Positions 46,992 to 56,303 of a DNA stretch of 64,000 nt are shown here, in pieces. Every line of letters begins with the position of its first letter. Position 1 is the stretch's first letter. The notes under the pieces were generated by a model. It did no database searches. It worked only from the letters and a program-made list of their open reading frames with translations, and was not told where the DNA came from. The position numbers were made by a program, and so were the translations under genes. The stretch is from Alkalibacterium sp. MB6 (lineage in GTDB: Bacteria; Bacillota; Bacilli; Lactobacillales; Carnobacteriaceae_A): NCBI RefSeq assembly GCF_009935905.1, contig NZ_PREX01000011.1:1-64000 (forward strand). The letters run 5' to 3'.

Positions 46992-47951
46992 ATGTCAGAA
47001 CCTTTATTTTTAAATGGAGTATTTAAAGAGAAAATATGGGGCGGTCAGCAGCTCCACGACTTGTTTGGTTATGATATTCCCAGCGACCGTACAGGAGAAT
47101 TGTGGGCCATTTCTGCCCACTCTAATGGACAAAGTGTTGTAGCTAATGGAACGTACAAGGGAAAAACGTTAGGTGATCTATGGGATAATCACAAAGAGTT
47201 ATTTGGTCATCCAACTGAAGCTGTCTTTCCTTTATTAATCAAAATTATCGATGCTCAACATGATTTGTCTGTTCAAGTTCATCCAGACGATACTTATGCA
47301 CTGGAGCATGAAGGTGAGTTAGGAAAAACTGAATGCTGGTATATCATTGACGCAAAAAAAGATGCAGAAATTATTTATGGTCATCACGCTAACAGCCAAA
47401 AAGAACTGGAAGACGCTATCGAACAAGGTGACTGGGACAATCTATTAAAAAGAGTAAAAGTCCGACCAGGAGACTTCTTTTATGTGCCTAGTGGTACCAT
47501 ACATGCCATTGGCAGTGGCGTCATGATTTTAGAAACCCAACAATCCAGTGATACCACTTACCGAGTATACGATTATGATCGACTCCAAGATAACGGCGAG
47601 CCACGGGATTTGCACCTGGAACAATCGATAGCCGTCACAACGATTCCTCACGTAGAACCCAGTTTAAGTATGGATAAAACAAAAAACAATCATCTTGAGC
47701 GCACACACTTAGTTTCTAACGACTTCTTTTCGGTTGAAGAATGGCGTGTGACAGGTAAAGCAGACTTTACTCCTGACGCCCCATATTCATTGGTTAGTGT
47801 TCTAGATGGTGAAGGCAACTTAACGATTGATGCCCAATCTTACTCTTGTCGAAAAGGCGACCATTTTATCTTACCCGCAACAGTAAGAGAGTGGACATTA
47901 GATGGGAATCTTCACATTATTGCTTCAACTCCTGGACAAAAAAGTGAGTAG
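46992..47951 (+). CDS. manA: mannose-6-phosphate isomerase, class I
   Basis: 319-aa zinc enzyme interconverting mannose 6-phosphate and fructose 6-phosphate. Type I Firmicutes form: WGGQQL near the start, LLIKIIDAQHDLSVQVHPDD with the metal-binding Gln and His, KTECWYII with the metal-binding Glu, YVPSGTIHAIGSGVMILETQQSSDTTYRVYDYDR, and a C-terminal cupin part. ATG 5 bases after ATGAGGTG. An extended -10 TGTTACACT (46958-46966) lies upstream. Divergent from tdk. Confidence 0.95.
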   Translation: MSEPLFLNGVFKEKIWGGQQLHDLFGYDIPSDRTGELWAISAHSNGQSVVANGTYKGKTLGDLWDNHKELFGHPTEAVFPLLIKIIDAQHDLSVQVHPDDTYALEHEGELGKTECWYIIDAKKDAEIIYGHHANSQKELEDAIEQGDWDNLLKRVKVRPGDFFYVPSGTIHAIGSGVMILETQQSSDTTYRVYDYDRLQDNGEPRDLHLEQSIAVTTIPHVEPSLSMDKTKNNHLERTHLVSNDFFSVEEWRVTGKADFTPDAPYSLVSVLDGEGNLTIDAQSYSCRKGDHFILPATVREWTLDGNLHIIASTPGQKSE

Positions 47952-48021
47952 TCTTTACTATTTATGGTTTTCTGCTACTTGAAGTCGACTATAGTTAGAT
48001 AGTTACGATAAAATAAAAATT

Positions 48022-48070
48022 AACAAACACCCTCTCCACATTAACAATGTAGAAAGGGTGCTTGTTTGTT
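48022..48070. terminator. bidirectional terminator
   Basis: AACAAACACCCT with AGGGTG..TGTTTGTT, inner ACATT/AATGT; shared by manA and the convergent ABC operon. Confidence 0.85.
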
Positions 48071-49934
48071 ATCCAACAGCCAGTTGTTCGTCTGGACTTT
48101 GGAATTGTGAATTATATAAGTCTGCATAGAAGCCGTCTTTTTCCATTAAGTCCTCATGGTTACCTGTTTCAATTACATCTCCATTGTTCATCACAATAAT
48201 CTTATCCGCATCACGAATAGTGGAGAGTCTGTGGGCAACAACGAAGCTCGTACGGTTTTCAAGTAGCTTAGTCATCGCTTCCTGTATAAGAATCTCTGTA
48301 CGTGTATCAACAGATGAAGTCGCTTCATCTAAGATTAATATTTCAGGGTCAGCCAAAAAGGCCCGTGCGATAGTAATTAGCTGCCTTTGCCCTTGAGATA
48401 TATTGGTTCCTTCTTCATTCAACACTGTGTTGTAACCGTCCGGAAGTCGACGAACAAATTCGTCAACGTGAGCAGCTTTAGCCGCTTCTAAAATCCTCTC
48501 AGGACTTGGTTCACCATTTTGAATACCATATGCTAAGTTATCCCATATCGTACCATTAAACAGCCACGTATCTTGTAGTACCATTGAGAATCTACTACGC
48601 AATTTTGCACGATCAATATCTCTTGTATCGATCCCTTCGTATCGAATACTTCCACCATCAACATCGTAGAAACGCTCCAACAAGTTAATTAAAGTGGATT
48701 TACCCGCTCCGGTCGGTCCGACTACAGCTATCATTTCGCCTTCTTTAACCGTTAAGTTAAAGTCAGTCATTAATAACGGCTCATCCTCACTGTACCCGAA
48801 CTGAACATGCTCAAATTCAACTTTGTAAGGTGAATTCGGTTTAGGATCCAAACCAGACTCAGTGTTTTCCATCTCTTCTTCATCAAGCAACTCAAATATT
48901 CGCTCACAAGCCGCGATAGTGACTTGAATCGTATTAGAGAGGTTCGCCACTTGTCTAACCGGTTGAGAGAACTGGTTAACATACTGAATAAAGGCCTGAA
49001 CGTTACCTAATGTAACAGTCCCGTTAGCTACACTAATTCCGCCAACGATAGCAACTCCGAAGTAACCAAGGTCTCTTGAAAAGCTCACTAATGGCATCAT
49101 GATACCTGATAGAAATTGAGCTTTCATTGACGCATCGTTTAATCGTTCACTTTGTTCTTCAAATGCCTTAATCTCATCTTCTTCTCTGTTATATGTCTTC
49201 ACTATCGTATGACCAGAGAAGGTTTCTTCTACCTTATCATTAAGAAAGCCTAACTCTCTTTGTTGAGCAGCAAACTGTTTTTGTGATTTAGGTGCAACAA
49301 TAGCAATCAATACAAAACTAATCGGCACGGTCACAATAGTTACAAGAGTTAATTGGATATCAATGGATATCATAACAGCTAACACTGTAACAAATTGCAC
49401 GACGCTTATAATAAATTGAGACAATGATTGCTGCAAAGTATTTGCGATTTGGTCCATATCGTTAATTGCTCGAGACATGATATCACCATTTGAGTGAGTA
49501 TCATAGTAGCGAATAGGCAAGCGTGACATTTTGTTTTTCAAGTCTTTTCTCATGTCATAAACTGTTTTTTGGGCAATTCTAGCCGTAATAAAAGACTGGA
49601 AATATTGAAAAACAGACTGAGTCATGTATACAACGAATACCGTAATTAATATCGTTCTAATTAAATCGAAATCAATTGGGTAGGTGTTGACCACTTGTCC
49701 AGCTTCTCTAAGGGCATTTCCCTCTTGTATACCGCGGTAAATTTCCGTAGTTGCCTCACCTAAGATTCTTGGTGCCTGGGTGGCCAAGACGGTAGACACA
49801 ATAACTAAGACCAACGTAATCACTAATCCCCAGAAACGAGTGGACATATATTTGACCAAGCGTATCAATGTGCCCCAGAAATCTTTCGCTTTCCGAGCTT
49901 TCATATGAGCTGGACTTTTCCCCTGGTTTTTCAT
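48069..49934 (-). CDS. heterodimeric ABC exporter subunit, catalytically complete half
   Basis: 621-aa half-transporter: six membrane helices (about 35-330) and a nucleotide-binding domain with Walker A VVGPTGAGKSTLIN, Walker B ILILDEATSSVD (catalytic Glu present) and switch His in VVAHRLST. Its own signature motif is changed to ISQGQRQ. That pattern is expected of the LmrD/BmrD-like partner: it supplies the active Walker site but pairs its altered signature with the weak site. Its ATG overlaps the stop of the first subunit by one base (TAATG), and AAAGGAGAGG precedes it. Likely a multidrug or lipid exporter; substrate unknown. Confidence 0.92.
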   Translation of the reverse strand: MKNQGKSPAHMKARKAKDFWGTLIRLVKYMSTRFWGLVITLVLVIVSTVLATQAPRILGEATTEIYRGIQEGNALREAGQVVNTYPIDFDLIRTILITVFVVYMTQSVFQYFQSFITARIAQKTVYDMRKDLKNKMSRLPIRYYDTHSNGDIMSRAINDMDQIANTLQQSLSQFIISVVQFVTVLAVMISIDIQLTLVTIVTVPISFVLIAIVAPKSQKQFAAQQRELGFLNDKVEETFSGHTIVKTYNREEDEIKAFEEQSERLNDASMKAQFLSGIMMPLVSFSRDLGYFGVAIVGGISVANGTVTLGNVQAFIQYVNQFSQPVRQVANLSNTIQVTIAACERIFELLDEEEMENTESGLDPKPNSPYKVEFEHVQFGYSEDEPLLMTDFNLTVKEGEMIAVVGPTGAGKSTLINLLERFYDVDGGSIRYEGIDTRDIDRAKLRSRFSMVLQDTWLFNGTIWDNLAYGIQNGEPSPERILEAAKAAHVDEFVRRLPDGYNTVLNEEGTNISQGQRQLITIARAFLADPEILILDEATSSVDTRTEILIQEAMTKLLENRTSFVVAHRLSTIRDADKIIVMNNGDVIETGNHEDLMEKDGFYADLYNSQFQSPDEQLAVG

Positions 49935-51655
49935 TAAATATCCTCTCCTTTCATTTGAGAGTCCATGATTTCTTGGTACACTACATTCGATTCTTTTAGT
50001 TCGTTGTGCGTCCCTTTACCAACAATTTGCCCCTTATCCAACACAATTATTTGATCAGCATCTAAAACCGTACTGATTCGCTGGGCAATGATAACGACCG
50101 CAACATCTTTTGTTTCAGGTTTCAAAGCTTCTCTTAATCGAGCATCTGTTTTGAAATCGAGCGCGGAGAAGGAATCATCAAATACGAGAATATCGGCATC
50201 CGTTACCAAAGCTCGAGCGATGCTTAGACGCTGACGTTGACCACCAGAGAAGTTACCTCCTCCATGTTCGACTCTTGAATCCAGCCCATCCGGCAGGTCT
50301 GACACGAAATCTTTTCCTTGAGCCACTTCTAGGGCATGCCAAATCTCTTCATCCGTTGCTTCTTCTTTTCCGTAACGCATGTTGTCACGTATCGTTCCAC
50401 TAAATAGAACAGCTTTTTGAGGAGCAAAACCAATAATTTGGCGTAAGTCACCTTGTTTCACATCTCTAATATCAATGCCATTAACTTTTATGGAGCCTGC
50501 TTCTATATCATATAAGCGGGGAATGAGATTCGACAGAGTTGACTTCCCTGAACCAGTTCCGCCAATGACAGCCAAACGTTCTCCCTTTCGTAAGGTAAAG
50601 CTAATATCTTCCAGTGCTAATTTTTCAGCACCAGGGTAGCGGTAATTTACTCCTTCAAATGATAGTGATACTTCTTTCGTATCGTCTAATTTAATAGGTT
50701 TTTCAGGATCCACAATAATATTAGCTGTATCAAGAACTTCCAATATACGGAAAGCTGCTACTTGACCTCTTGGTAAGAAGAAAAGAACCATAGAAACCAT
50801 CATCACTCCAATCAAAATCTGACTGGCGTAAGTCATAAAGGCAACTAAATTGCCTACTTGCATGTCTCCGACACTAATTAATTGAGCTCCAAACCAAGTA
50901 ATCATAATATTCGTAATACTTGCTACAAATACCATAGATGGCATCATAAAGGACATTCTCGTGAATGCTTTGATAGAAGTAGCTGCAAAGTCCCAGTTCG
51001 CTTCATCAAAACGTTCTTTTTCATACTCATCTTTATTAAAGGCTCTAATGACTCGAATCCCAGTCAAGCCTTCTCGAAAGACTTTGTTTAGTCTATCTGT
51101 TTTTTTTTGCATCGATTTAAAAATCGGACTAGTTAATCTGAGAATAATATATAACAAAACGAATAAAAGCGGCATGGTAATGAGAAAGACAAAAGCCAGT
51201 TGAGGTTCACGCGTAAAGGCCATAATGCCGGCACCTATCATTAAGAACGGAGCTAAAACCATTGTACGTAGAACCATCATCATGACGAATTGTATTTGCA
51301 TGACATCGTTCGTCGTTCGAGTAATCAAAGTAGATGTCCCGAACCGATCTAATTCCTCATTCGTAAAATAAGTAACCATGCTATAAATTCTTTGGCGAAT
51401 CTTATGCCCGAGTCCTTGAGATTCTTTGGCAGAAAAATACACGTTTAAAATTGCAGAGCCAATGGTTAATAGAGTAAACAACAGCATGATAATGCCGCTT
51501 CTAACAATATAATCAATATCTCCTTGGGCTACACCATAGTCTATGATATTTGCTGTGATGGTTGGCATAGCTAACATGCCAACAGTCTGTACCGCTAAAA
51601 ACAACAAACTTAAAAAGATGCGCCATGGATTCATCCATTTTCCTAATCTAATCAT
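49934..51655 (-). CDS. heterodimeric ABC exporter subunit, degenerate-site half
   Basis: 573-aa half-transporter with six membrane helices (about 10-310) and a nucleotide-binding domain. Walker A VIGGTGSGKSTLSN and signature FSGGQRQRL are intact, but the Walker B is ILVFDDSFSALD (Asp in place of catalytic Glu) and the switch His is replaced by Gln (IIAQRIS). These are the signs of the LmrC/BmrC-like partner of an asymmetric exporter. ATG 51655 lies 7 bases after AGAGG; the ORF extends upstream to 51703 within tetR without a ribosome binding site. The tetR stop is 2 bases upstream. Confidence 0.92.
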   Translation of the reverse strand: MIRLGKWMNPWRIFLSLLFLAVQTVGMLAMPTITANIIDYGVAQGDIDYIVRSGIIMLLFTLLTIGSAILNVYFSAKESQGLGHKIRQRIYSMVTYFTNEELDRFGTSTLITRTTNDVMQIQFVMMMVLRTMVLAPFLMIGAGIMAFTREPQLAFVFLITMPLLFVLLYIILRLTSPIFKSMQKKTDRLNKVFREGLTGIRVIRAFNKDEYEKERFDEANWDFAATSIKAFTRMSFMMPSMVFVASITNIMITWFGAQLISVGDMQVGNLVAFMTYASQILIGVMMVSMVLFFLPRGQVAAFRILEVLDTANIIVDPEKPIKLDDTKEVSLSFEGVNYRYPGAEKLALEDISFTLRKGERLAVIGGTGSGKSTLSNLIPRLYDIEAGSIKVNGIDIRDVKQGDLRQIIGFAPQKAVLFSGTIRDNMRYGKEEATDEEIWHALEVAQGKDFVSDLPDGLDSRVEHGGGNFSGGQRQRLSIARALVTDADILVFDDSFSALDFKTDARLREALKPETKDVAVVIIAQRISTVLDADQIIVLDKGQIVGKGTHNELKESNVVYQEIMDSQMKGEDI

Positions 51656-51657
51656 TC

Positions 51658-52293
51658 TTAATCCTCTTCTTTCTGTGAGACTGCAACACCATAAGTGATC
51701 CATTCTAACCGTTTAACAAATAGTTGCTGAGTCTCTTCTATCGAGAGCTCTTTCCAGAACCCTTCCATAATTGTATCGTTTAAAACACTTAACAAGTACC
51801 TAACAATGGATACCAATTCTTCTTCAGTATTTATCTTCAAACTATCGCGTTTGATGACGTCGACAATTCGTTTTCCTTCAGGCATGACTTTACCTTTTGC
51901 TTTATCAAAATCAAGTCGTGCTTCTTGATTAATTTGATAATTCATATGCAAGTACATGTTTTCAAAAAAACCAAATTTTGGAGATTGGCGAATGTATAAA
52001 ATATACTTTTCACCAAAGTTTTTATACCCTTTGAAAAAGTCTCCTTCTTCTTTTACAAAGCTGTCATACATTAACTTACGATAGTTGTATCGAAACTTAC
52101 CGATTAAATAAAAATATAAATCTTTTTTATCCTCGAAGTACTGATAAAAGCTTCCTCGGGATATAGTTGCATTTTTTACAATATTAGAAATCGATGCATC
52201 ATTGAGTGATTTTGTTGAAAATTCCTTCATCGCTCCTGCAATCAGTCGTTTTTTCTTTTCTTCTGATAAATTAAAAAAGGTTTGCGTTGGCAC
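51658..52293 (-). CDS. TetR family transcriptional regulator of the ABC exporter
   Basis: 211-aa repressor. The N-terminal HTH is clear: KRLIAGAMKEFSTKSLNDASISNIVKNATISRGSFYQYFEDKKDLYFYL; the C-terminal ligand-binding domain is helical and not assignable. Start is GTG, 7 bases after AAGGAGG. It is the first gene of the tetR-ABC-ABC operon and has palindromic operators in and after its own promoter, so it almost certainly represses its own transcription until the exported compound binds. Confidence 0.9.
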   Translation of the reverse strand: MPTQTFFNLSEEKKKRLIAGAMKEFSTKSLNDASISNIVKNATISRGSFYQYFEDKKDLYFYLIGKFRYNYRKLMYDSFVKEEGDFFKGYKNFGEKYILYIRQSPKFGFFENMYLHMNYQINQEARLDFDKAKGKVMPEGKRIVDVIKRDSLKINTEEELVSIVRYLLSVLNDTIMEGFWKELSIEETQQLFVKRLEWITYGVAVSQKEED

Positions 52294-52325
52294 TCGTTTT
52301 CCTCCTTATGCCTAAAAATTAAAAC

Positions 52326-52340
52326 ATGACACGCTGTCAC
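52326..52340. promoter_or_regulatory. TetR operator 2 (downstream half)
   Basis: ATGACACGCTGTCAC: five-base arms TGACA/TGTCA around CGC, similar to operator 1, just downstream of the -10 box; centres are 30 bp apart. Confidence 0.7.
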
Positions 52341-52348
52341 ATTAGGTT

Positions 52349-52377
52349 ATTATAAGTGACAACGTGTCACATAGCAA
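52349..52377 (-). promoter_or_regulatory. promoter of the tetR-ABC operon
   Basis: TTGCTA (52377-52372), 17-base spacer, TATAAT (52354-52349), reading leftward. The spacer contains operator 1 whole. Confidence 0.8.
52356..52370. promoter_or_regulatory. TetR operator 1 (in promoter spacer)
   Basis: GTGACAACGTGTCAC: perfect 6-base arms GTGACA/TGTCAC around ACG. It lies entirely between the -35 and -10 boxes, so bound repressor would block RNA polymerase. Confidence 0.78.
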
Positions 52378-52390
52378 GTGAATTTTCCGT

Positions 52391-52444
52391 GAAAAAAGCA
52401 TCTTCTTAACCCCACCTTAAATTCGGTGAGTATTAAAAAGATGC
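52391..52444 (-). terminator. terminator after the AI-2E family gene
   Basis: GCATCTT (52444-52438 leftward) with AAGATGC (52404-52398), inner CACC/GGTG; then TTTTTTC. Confidence 0.8.
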
Positions 52445-52447
52445 CAA

Positions 52448-53644
52448 TTATTCCTCTGTTTTAATAATAGCCTCTTCTGGATTTATTGGTGGTTCCTCGG
52501 GTTCGTAGAGACCCGTGCGTTTACTATACCATTGAAAGAACATGGTGAAAATGATTTTGATGATGGCGTATCCAGGTATACCGAATATGACTCCAAATAC
52601 CCCAAACAATCTACCTCCGATTAACAACAAGAAGATAATAATGGTTGGATGTATCTTCAAAGTATTCCCTATTACTTGAGGAGAGATCACTCGACTTTCT
52701 AAAATTTGTAAAATACTAAAAACAATGAGCAGTTTAAGTAACATTAAGGGTGAGTGGACAATGGCTATAATCACAGCTGGAATAGCTGCAAGAAACGACC
52801 CTAAATAAGGAATTAAGTTTAAAAAGCCTGCAAAAATACTGAGTGTCAATGCGAAGTCCAGTCCTATAATAGAATACCCGATCCAAAACATAATACTCAC
52901 TGATATGGCAACGATCAACTGTCCTCTAACGTAATAACTGACCTGTTGATTAATTTCTCCAAATAACTTGTTAATGGTTGGCCTAGCTTTTGTAGGAATA
53001 TATTTGGAAAATATGTTTGGTATGTGGCGACCGTCTTTTAATAGATAATAGAGAATAAAAGGCATAGTAATCAGCGTGATAAAAACTTGAGTAACCGTTC
53101 CTATAAAACTACCGATGCCTCCCACAGTTGCATTCACTACAGTCGTAGCTTGATTAGTCATTGTTTCCAATATGTTTGTTTCTCTAATCTGATCCATAAA
53201 GTCTGTAAAAATTGCCGTATCTAAAAAGGTGTCTAATTGCGCAATAAGACTATTCCAGTAAGACGGCCAGTTAGTAATGAGCGTTTCTAGTTGCTCCCTT
53301 ATAATGGGAATTATATAATTCACTCCACCAATGACTAGCAAAATGATTAAACTAAAAACAAAGGCTATTGCGGTGATTCTCGAGAAGCGTTTAGTGACTA
53401 ACCAGTCAACCACTGGATTTAGTAAGTAGTAAAAGATAATTGAAAAAATAAGCGGGGGTCCCACGATAGTTAATATTATTCCCAGAGGTCTAAATATAAA
53501 AGAAATCCGTGTCAGCATATAAATGTTTAAAAACACTAAAAAGGTGACCAATAACACAGACACAGCTCTATTATTAATGACTCTTCGCCAAAGCCAAGTT
53601 CTATTCCACTGAGATAAGCCAAACTGATTTTTATCTCCATCCAA
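52448..53644 (-). CDS. AI-2E family transporter (YtvI/PerM-like)
   Basis: About 398-aa polytopic membrane protein of the AI-2E/PerM superfamily, with a cluster of helices at residues 30-100, 200-230 and 280-375 and an extracellular-looking loop with repeated Trp/Asn. Named after autoinducer-2 export in E. coli TqsA, but homologues may be ion or small-molecule exporters. Start uncertain: TTG at 53644 lies 8 bases after GAAGG; a GTG at 53653 overlaps the purine-rich site. The C-terminal tail is Glu/Pro-rich. Confidence 0.88.
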   Translation of the reverse strand: MDGDKNQFGLSQWNRTWLWRRVINNRAVSVLLVTFLVFLNIYMLTRISFIFRPLGIILTIVGPPLIFSIIFYYLLNPVVDWLVTKRFSRITAIAFVFSLIILLVIGGVNYIIPIIREQLETLITNWPSYWNSLIAQLDTFLDTAIFTDFMDQIRETNILETMTNQATTVVNATVGGIGSFIGTVTQVFITLITMPFILYYLLKDGRHIPNIFSKYIPTKARPTINKLFGEINQQVSYYVRGQLIVAISVSIMFWIGYSIIGLDFALTLSIFAGFLNLIPYLGSFLAAIPAVIIAIVHSPLMLLKLLIVFSILQILESRVISPQVIGNTLKIHPTIIIFLLLIGGRLFGVFGVIFGIPGYAIIKIIFTMFFQWYSKRTGLYEPEEPPINPEEAIIKTEE

Positions 53645-53789
53645 CCTTATCACCTTCCTTCAAACAACTACTTTTATTTTATCATACTGTTCACCTCTAT
53701 AGTAAAATAAAGCCTTTATGGTGACCACACTTATTTAACTCGCTTGTCTATGCTGACTGTTTCCTTTCCACCTCCTTCTTCTATCTGAT

Positions 53790-53795
53790 ATACTG
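53790..53795 (+). promoter_or_regulatory. extended -10 promoter of the lactonase gene
   Basis: TGATATACT (TG, one base, TATACT), with a possible TTTCCA 18 bases upstream. Confidence 0.45.
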
Positions 53796-53827
53796 GAAGA
53801 TGTACAAATGACGAAGGAGGAAATGAT

Positions 53828-54862
53828 ATGACACAGACTATACTTTTAGGCACCTATACAAAAAAGGACAGTAAAGGCATATATAGTATTCAATTAGATA
53901 CTCAAAAGAAATCCTTGGATTTACTGAAAGAAGAAGCCCACATCGGTAACCCTACTTACCTGGATGGCACTGATGATCTAAGTCTACTCTTTTCAGTAGC
54001 TAAAACGGAAGACAAAGGTGGTATAGCGTCTTTTAGAAAAGGGGAACTGGGTAACTACCTTGCCATGGACACATTTATGGAAGAAGGTGCGCCACCTTGT
54101 TATGTTGCTTATGATTCGGATAGAGAACTGGTTTATACGGCTAATTACCACACTGGAGAAGTCGCTGTTTTCTCTACAAACTCAGAAGGGGAATTGACTT
54201 TAGTCGATAAAGTGAAACACTCCGGCAGTTCTGTACACGACAATCAAAAAGGTCCTCATGCTCATTATTTTGACCTTACACCAGATAAAGACTTTCTAGT
54301 CGCCTGTGATTTAGGTACGGATGAAGTTATTACCTATTCTTTAACAATGGATCATAAATTACAACCCGTCGCTTCTGTAAAGATGCCCGCTGGTACGGGT
54401 CCTAGACATATCGTCTTCCATCCTCAAAAACCTTACGCTTACGTCATGGGGGAATTGAGTAGTGAGGTAGTGGTACTCTCTTACGACAAAGACGAGGGTC
54501 GTTTTGATTCTATTCAGACAATAACGTCCATCCCTGAAGACCATACTGGCTTTAATGGTGCCGCCGCTATTCGAATGTCTTCTGACGGCAAATTCCTTTA
54601 TGCTTCAAATCGTGGACATGATTCTCTTGTTGTTTATGCAATCAAAGAGAATGGCACCTTAGAGTTAGTGGAGTATGTTCCTACTGAAGGTAAAACGCCT
54701 CGCGATTTCAACTTAGATCCTTCTGAACAATTTATTGTTGTCGCCCATCAAGATACCGATAATCTCACCCTATTTGAACGTAATAAAGCAGACGGCACGT
54801 TAACCATGCTTCAAAAAGATGTGTACGCGCCAGAAGTTATCTGCGTTACATTTAAAAAATAA
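53828..54862 (+). CDS. lactonase family protein (YkgB-like, 7-bladed beta-propeller)
   Basis: 344-aa protein of the YkgB/Pgl lactonase family. Beta-propeller pattern: repeated blades with phrases such as FSVAKTED, VYTANYHTGEVAVFS, KGPHAHYFDLTPDKDFLVACDLGTDEVI, GTGPRHIVFHPQKPYAYVMGELSSEVVV and FLYASNRGHDSLVVY. YbhE-type members hydrolyse 6-phosphogluconolactone; that is the best guess but many homologues are untested. ATG after GAAGGAGG. It is followed 50 bases later by the flavoprotein gene. Confidence 0.88.
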   Translation: MTQTILLGTYTKKDSKGIYSIQLDTQKKSLDLLKEEAHIGNPTYLDGTDDLSLLFSVAKTEDKGGIASFRKGELGNYLAMDTFMEEGAPPCYVAYDSDRELVYTANYHTGEVAVFSTNSEGELTLVDKVKHSGSSVHDNQKGPHAHYFDLTPDKDFLVACDLGTDEVITYSLTMDHKLQPVASVKMPAGTGPRHIVFHPQKPYAYVMGELSSEVVVLSYDKDEGRFDSIQTITSIPEDHTGFNGAAAIRMSSDGKFLYASNRGHDSLVVYAIKENGTLELVEYVPTEGKTPRDFNLDPSEQFIVVAHQDTDNLTLFERNKADGTLTMLQKDVYAPEVICVTFKK

Positions 54863-54912
54863 TAGTAAACTGATTTAGCTAGTCCCTATCACATTCAAGA
54901 CAAGGAGTTAAT

Positions 54913-55536
54913 ATGTATCATTTTAGTACAGACGATTTATCTCTAAAACAACAATACAAGTTTTTAACAGGGAGTGTGATTCCTCGCCCTATCGCTTGGA
55001 TCACTTCTTTGAATGAAGACTCAGACACTGTCAATGCTGCTCCTTTCAGTTTTTTCAGTGTTGTTTCTAATCAGATTCCTTTGCTTTCCGTTTCCATTTT
55101 ACGAACTGCCGGTAAGCAAAAGGATTCGGCAGTGAATATATTGAAAAACAAAGAAGCTGTGATTCATATCGTCAGTAGTTCAGTAATTGAAGAGATGAAT
55201 GCTACTTCTGCACCCATGCCTTCTGACGAAAGCGAATTGGACAGAACAGACTTGTCCTTAGTTGACAGCAAAAGTATCTCCGTTCCTGGAATTAAAGAAG
55301 CTCTCATTCGATTTGAGACCACTTTGTATCAACACGTGCCTGTGGAAGATGAAAAAGGTGAAATCATTACTGACTTATTCCTTCTTAAGGTTACCGATTA
55401 TTATTTTGATGAGTCAGTATTCGATAAGGATAAAGACTATATCCTACCTGAACAACTGGACCCAGTCGCCCGCTTGGCCGGTATCGAATATGCCTCAATC
55501 GGAAAGGTATTCTCAATGATTCGACCAGATAAATAG
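54913..55536 (+). CDS. flavin reductase family (FMN-binding split barrel) protein
   Basis: 207-aa flavoprotein of the flavin-reductase-like/flavoredoxin family; one domain FMN-binding split barrel. Typical opening YKFLTGSVIPRPIAWITSLNEDS and NAAPFSFFSVVSNQIPLLSVSI, which line the FMN. No membrane segment. Electron acceptor or partner unknown. ATG 6 bases after AAGGAG. Probably co-transcribed with the lactonase gene. Confidence 0.88.
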   Translation: MYHFSTDDLSLKQQYKFLTGSVIPRPIAWITSLNEDSDTVNAAPFSFFSVVSNQIPLLSVSILRTAGKQKDSAVNILKNKEAVIHIVSSSVIEEMNATSAPMPSDESELDRTDLSLVDSKSISVPGIKEALIRFETTLYQHVPVEDEKGEIITDLFLLKVTDYYFDESVFDKDKDYILPEQLDPVARLAGIEYASIGKVFSMIRPDK

Positions 55537-55588
55537 AAAAAACACGCTATAAAAGCAGGTTGATCCCCTGCTTTCGTAGCGTGTTTTT
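55536..55588. terminator. bidirectional terminator
   Basis: AAACACGCTA/TAGCGTGTTT outer with AAGCAGG/CCTGCTT inner; flanked by A-run and T-run. Shared with the convergent IIA-Glc gene. Confidence 0.88.
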
Positions 55589-55596
55589 GGTTATCC

Positions 55597-56103
55597 TTAC
55601 TTAGATGAAACTGTTCCAATTGGTGCGCCTCTGTCCATCTCACCAGTGCTGGTTAGATCGTAATCGCCTACTTGATCCATGTTAGTGAATACAATGATGA
55701 CAGTATTTTCTTTGCCTGCAGCTTTCAAGCCGGCCAAATCAACAGTCGAAAGCTTCGTGCTTGGGGACACCGTATCTCCTTCTTTAACTACGGTATTGAA
55801 TGGTCCACCTTCAAGTTCTACAGTATCGATACCAATGTGAACCAACACTTCAACTCCATTGTCCATCTCTAAACCGACTGCATGCTGAGTAGGAAAGACA
55901 CTGACTACCTTACCTGAAACTGGTGAATAAATATCCCCATCGTTAGGAACAACTCCAAATCCATCACCCATCATTTTTTGTGAAAAGACAGGATCATCTA
56001 CTTCTTCTATCGGAATGACCTTTCCGTTAACCGGGTTTGACAACTCTGCTTTCGAGTTTCCAGCTTCTTTTCCTTTGCCTTTCAAAAAATCAAATACACC
56101 CAT
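55597..56103 (-). CDS. crr: PTS glucose-type enzyme IIA component
   Basis: 168-aa IIA-Glc domain protein. Two His-containing motifs, FPTQHAVGLEMDNG and GVEVLVHIGIDTVEL (phosphoaccepting His), plus the N-terminal NPVNGKVIPIEEVDDPVFSQKMMGDGFG and C-terminal VGDYDLT. It is a free-standing cytosolic IIA that receives phosphate from HPr and passes it to a IIBC partner encoded elsewhere. ATG 56103 follows a weak AAAGCGGG; the ORF extends upstream to 56145 through a basic stretch but without a better site. Confidence 0.93.
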   Translation of the reverse strand: MGVFDFLKGKGKEAGNSKAELSNPVNGKVIPIEEVDDPVFSQKMMGDGFGVVPNDGDIYSPVSGKVVSVFPTQHAVGLEMDNGVEVLVHIGIDTVELEGGPFNTVVKEGDTVSPSTKLSTVDLAGLKAAGKENTVIIVFTNMDQVGDYDLTSTGEMDRGAPIGTVSSK

Positions 56104-56303
56104 TTTTTTCGCCCGCTTTCTTTTTTTTATACTCGTATTATACAATAGTTTATAGGTTTAACCTACTATTAATACTATCATACCTTGTCTTATTCATTAA
56201 GCGAAACGATTAGACACATTTTTCCACTAAATATCATAGCATTTTTTGACAATATTCGTTATGATAAAAAGGCTGTTAAATTGTTCATTAAGGAGTGTTT
56301 TAT

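Noticed and set aside
56245-56303. TTGACA (about 56248) as -35 of uppP
   Set aside because: No -10 box at 16-18 bases; the TATGAT nearby is only 8 bases away.
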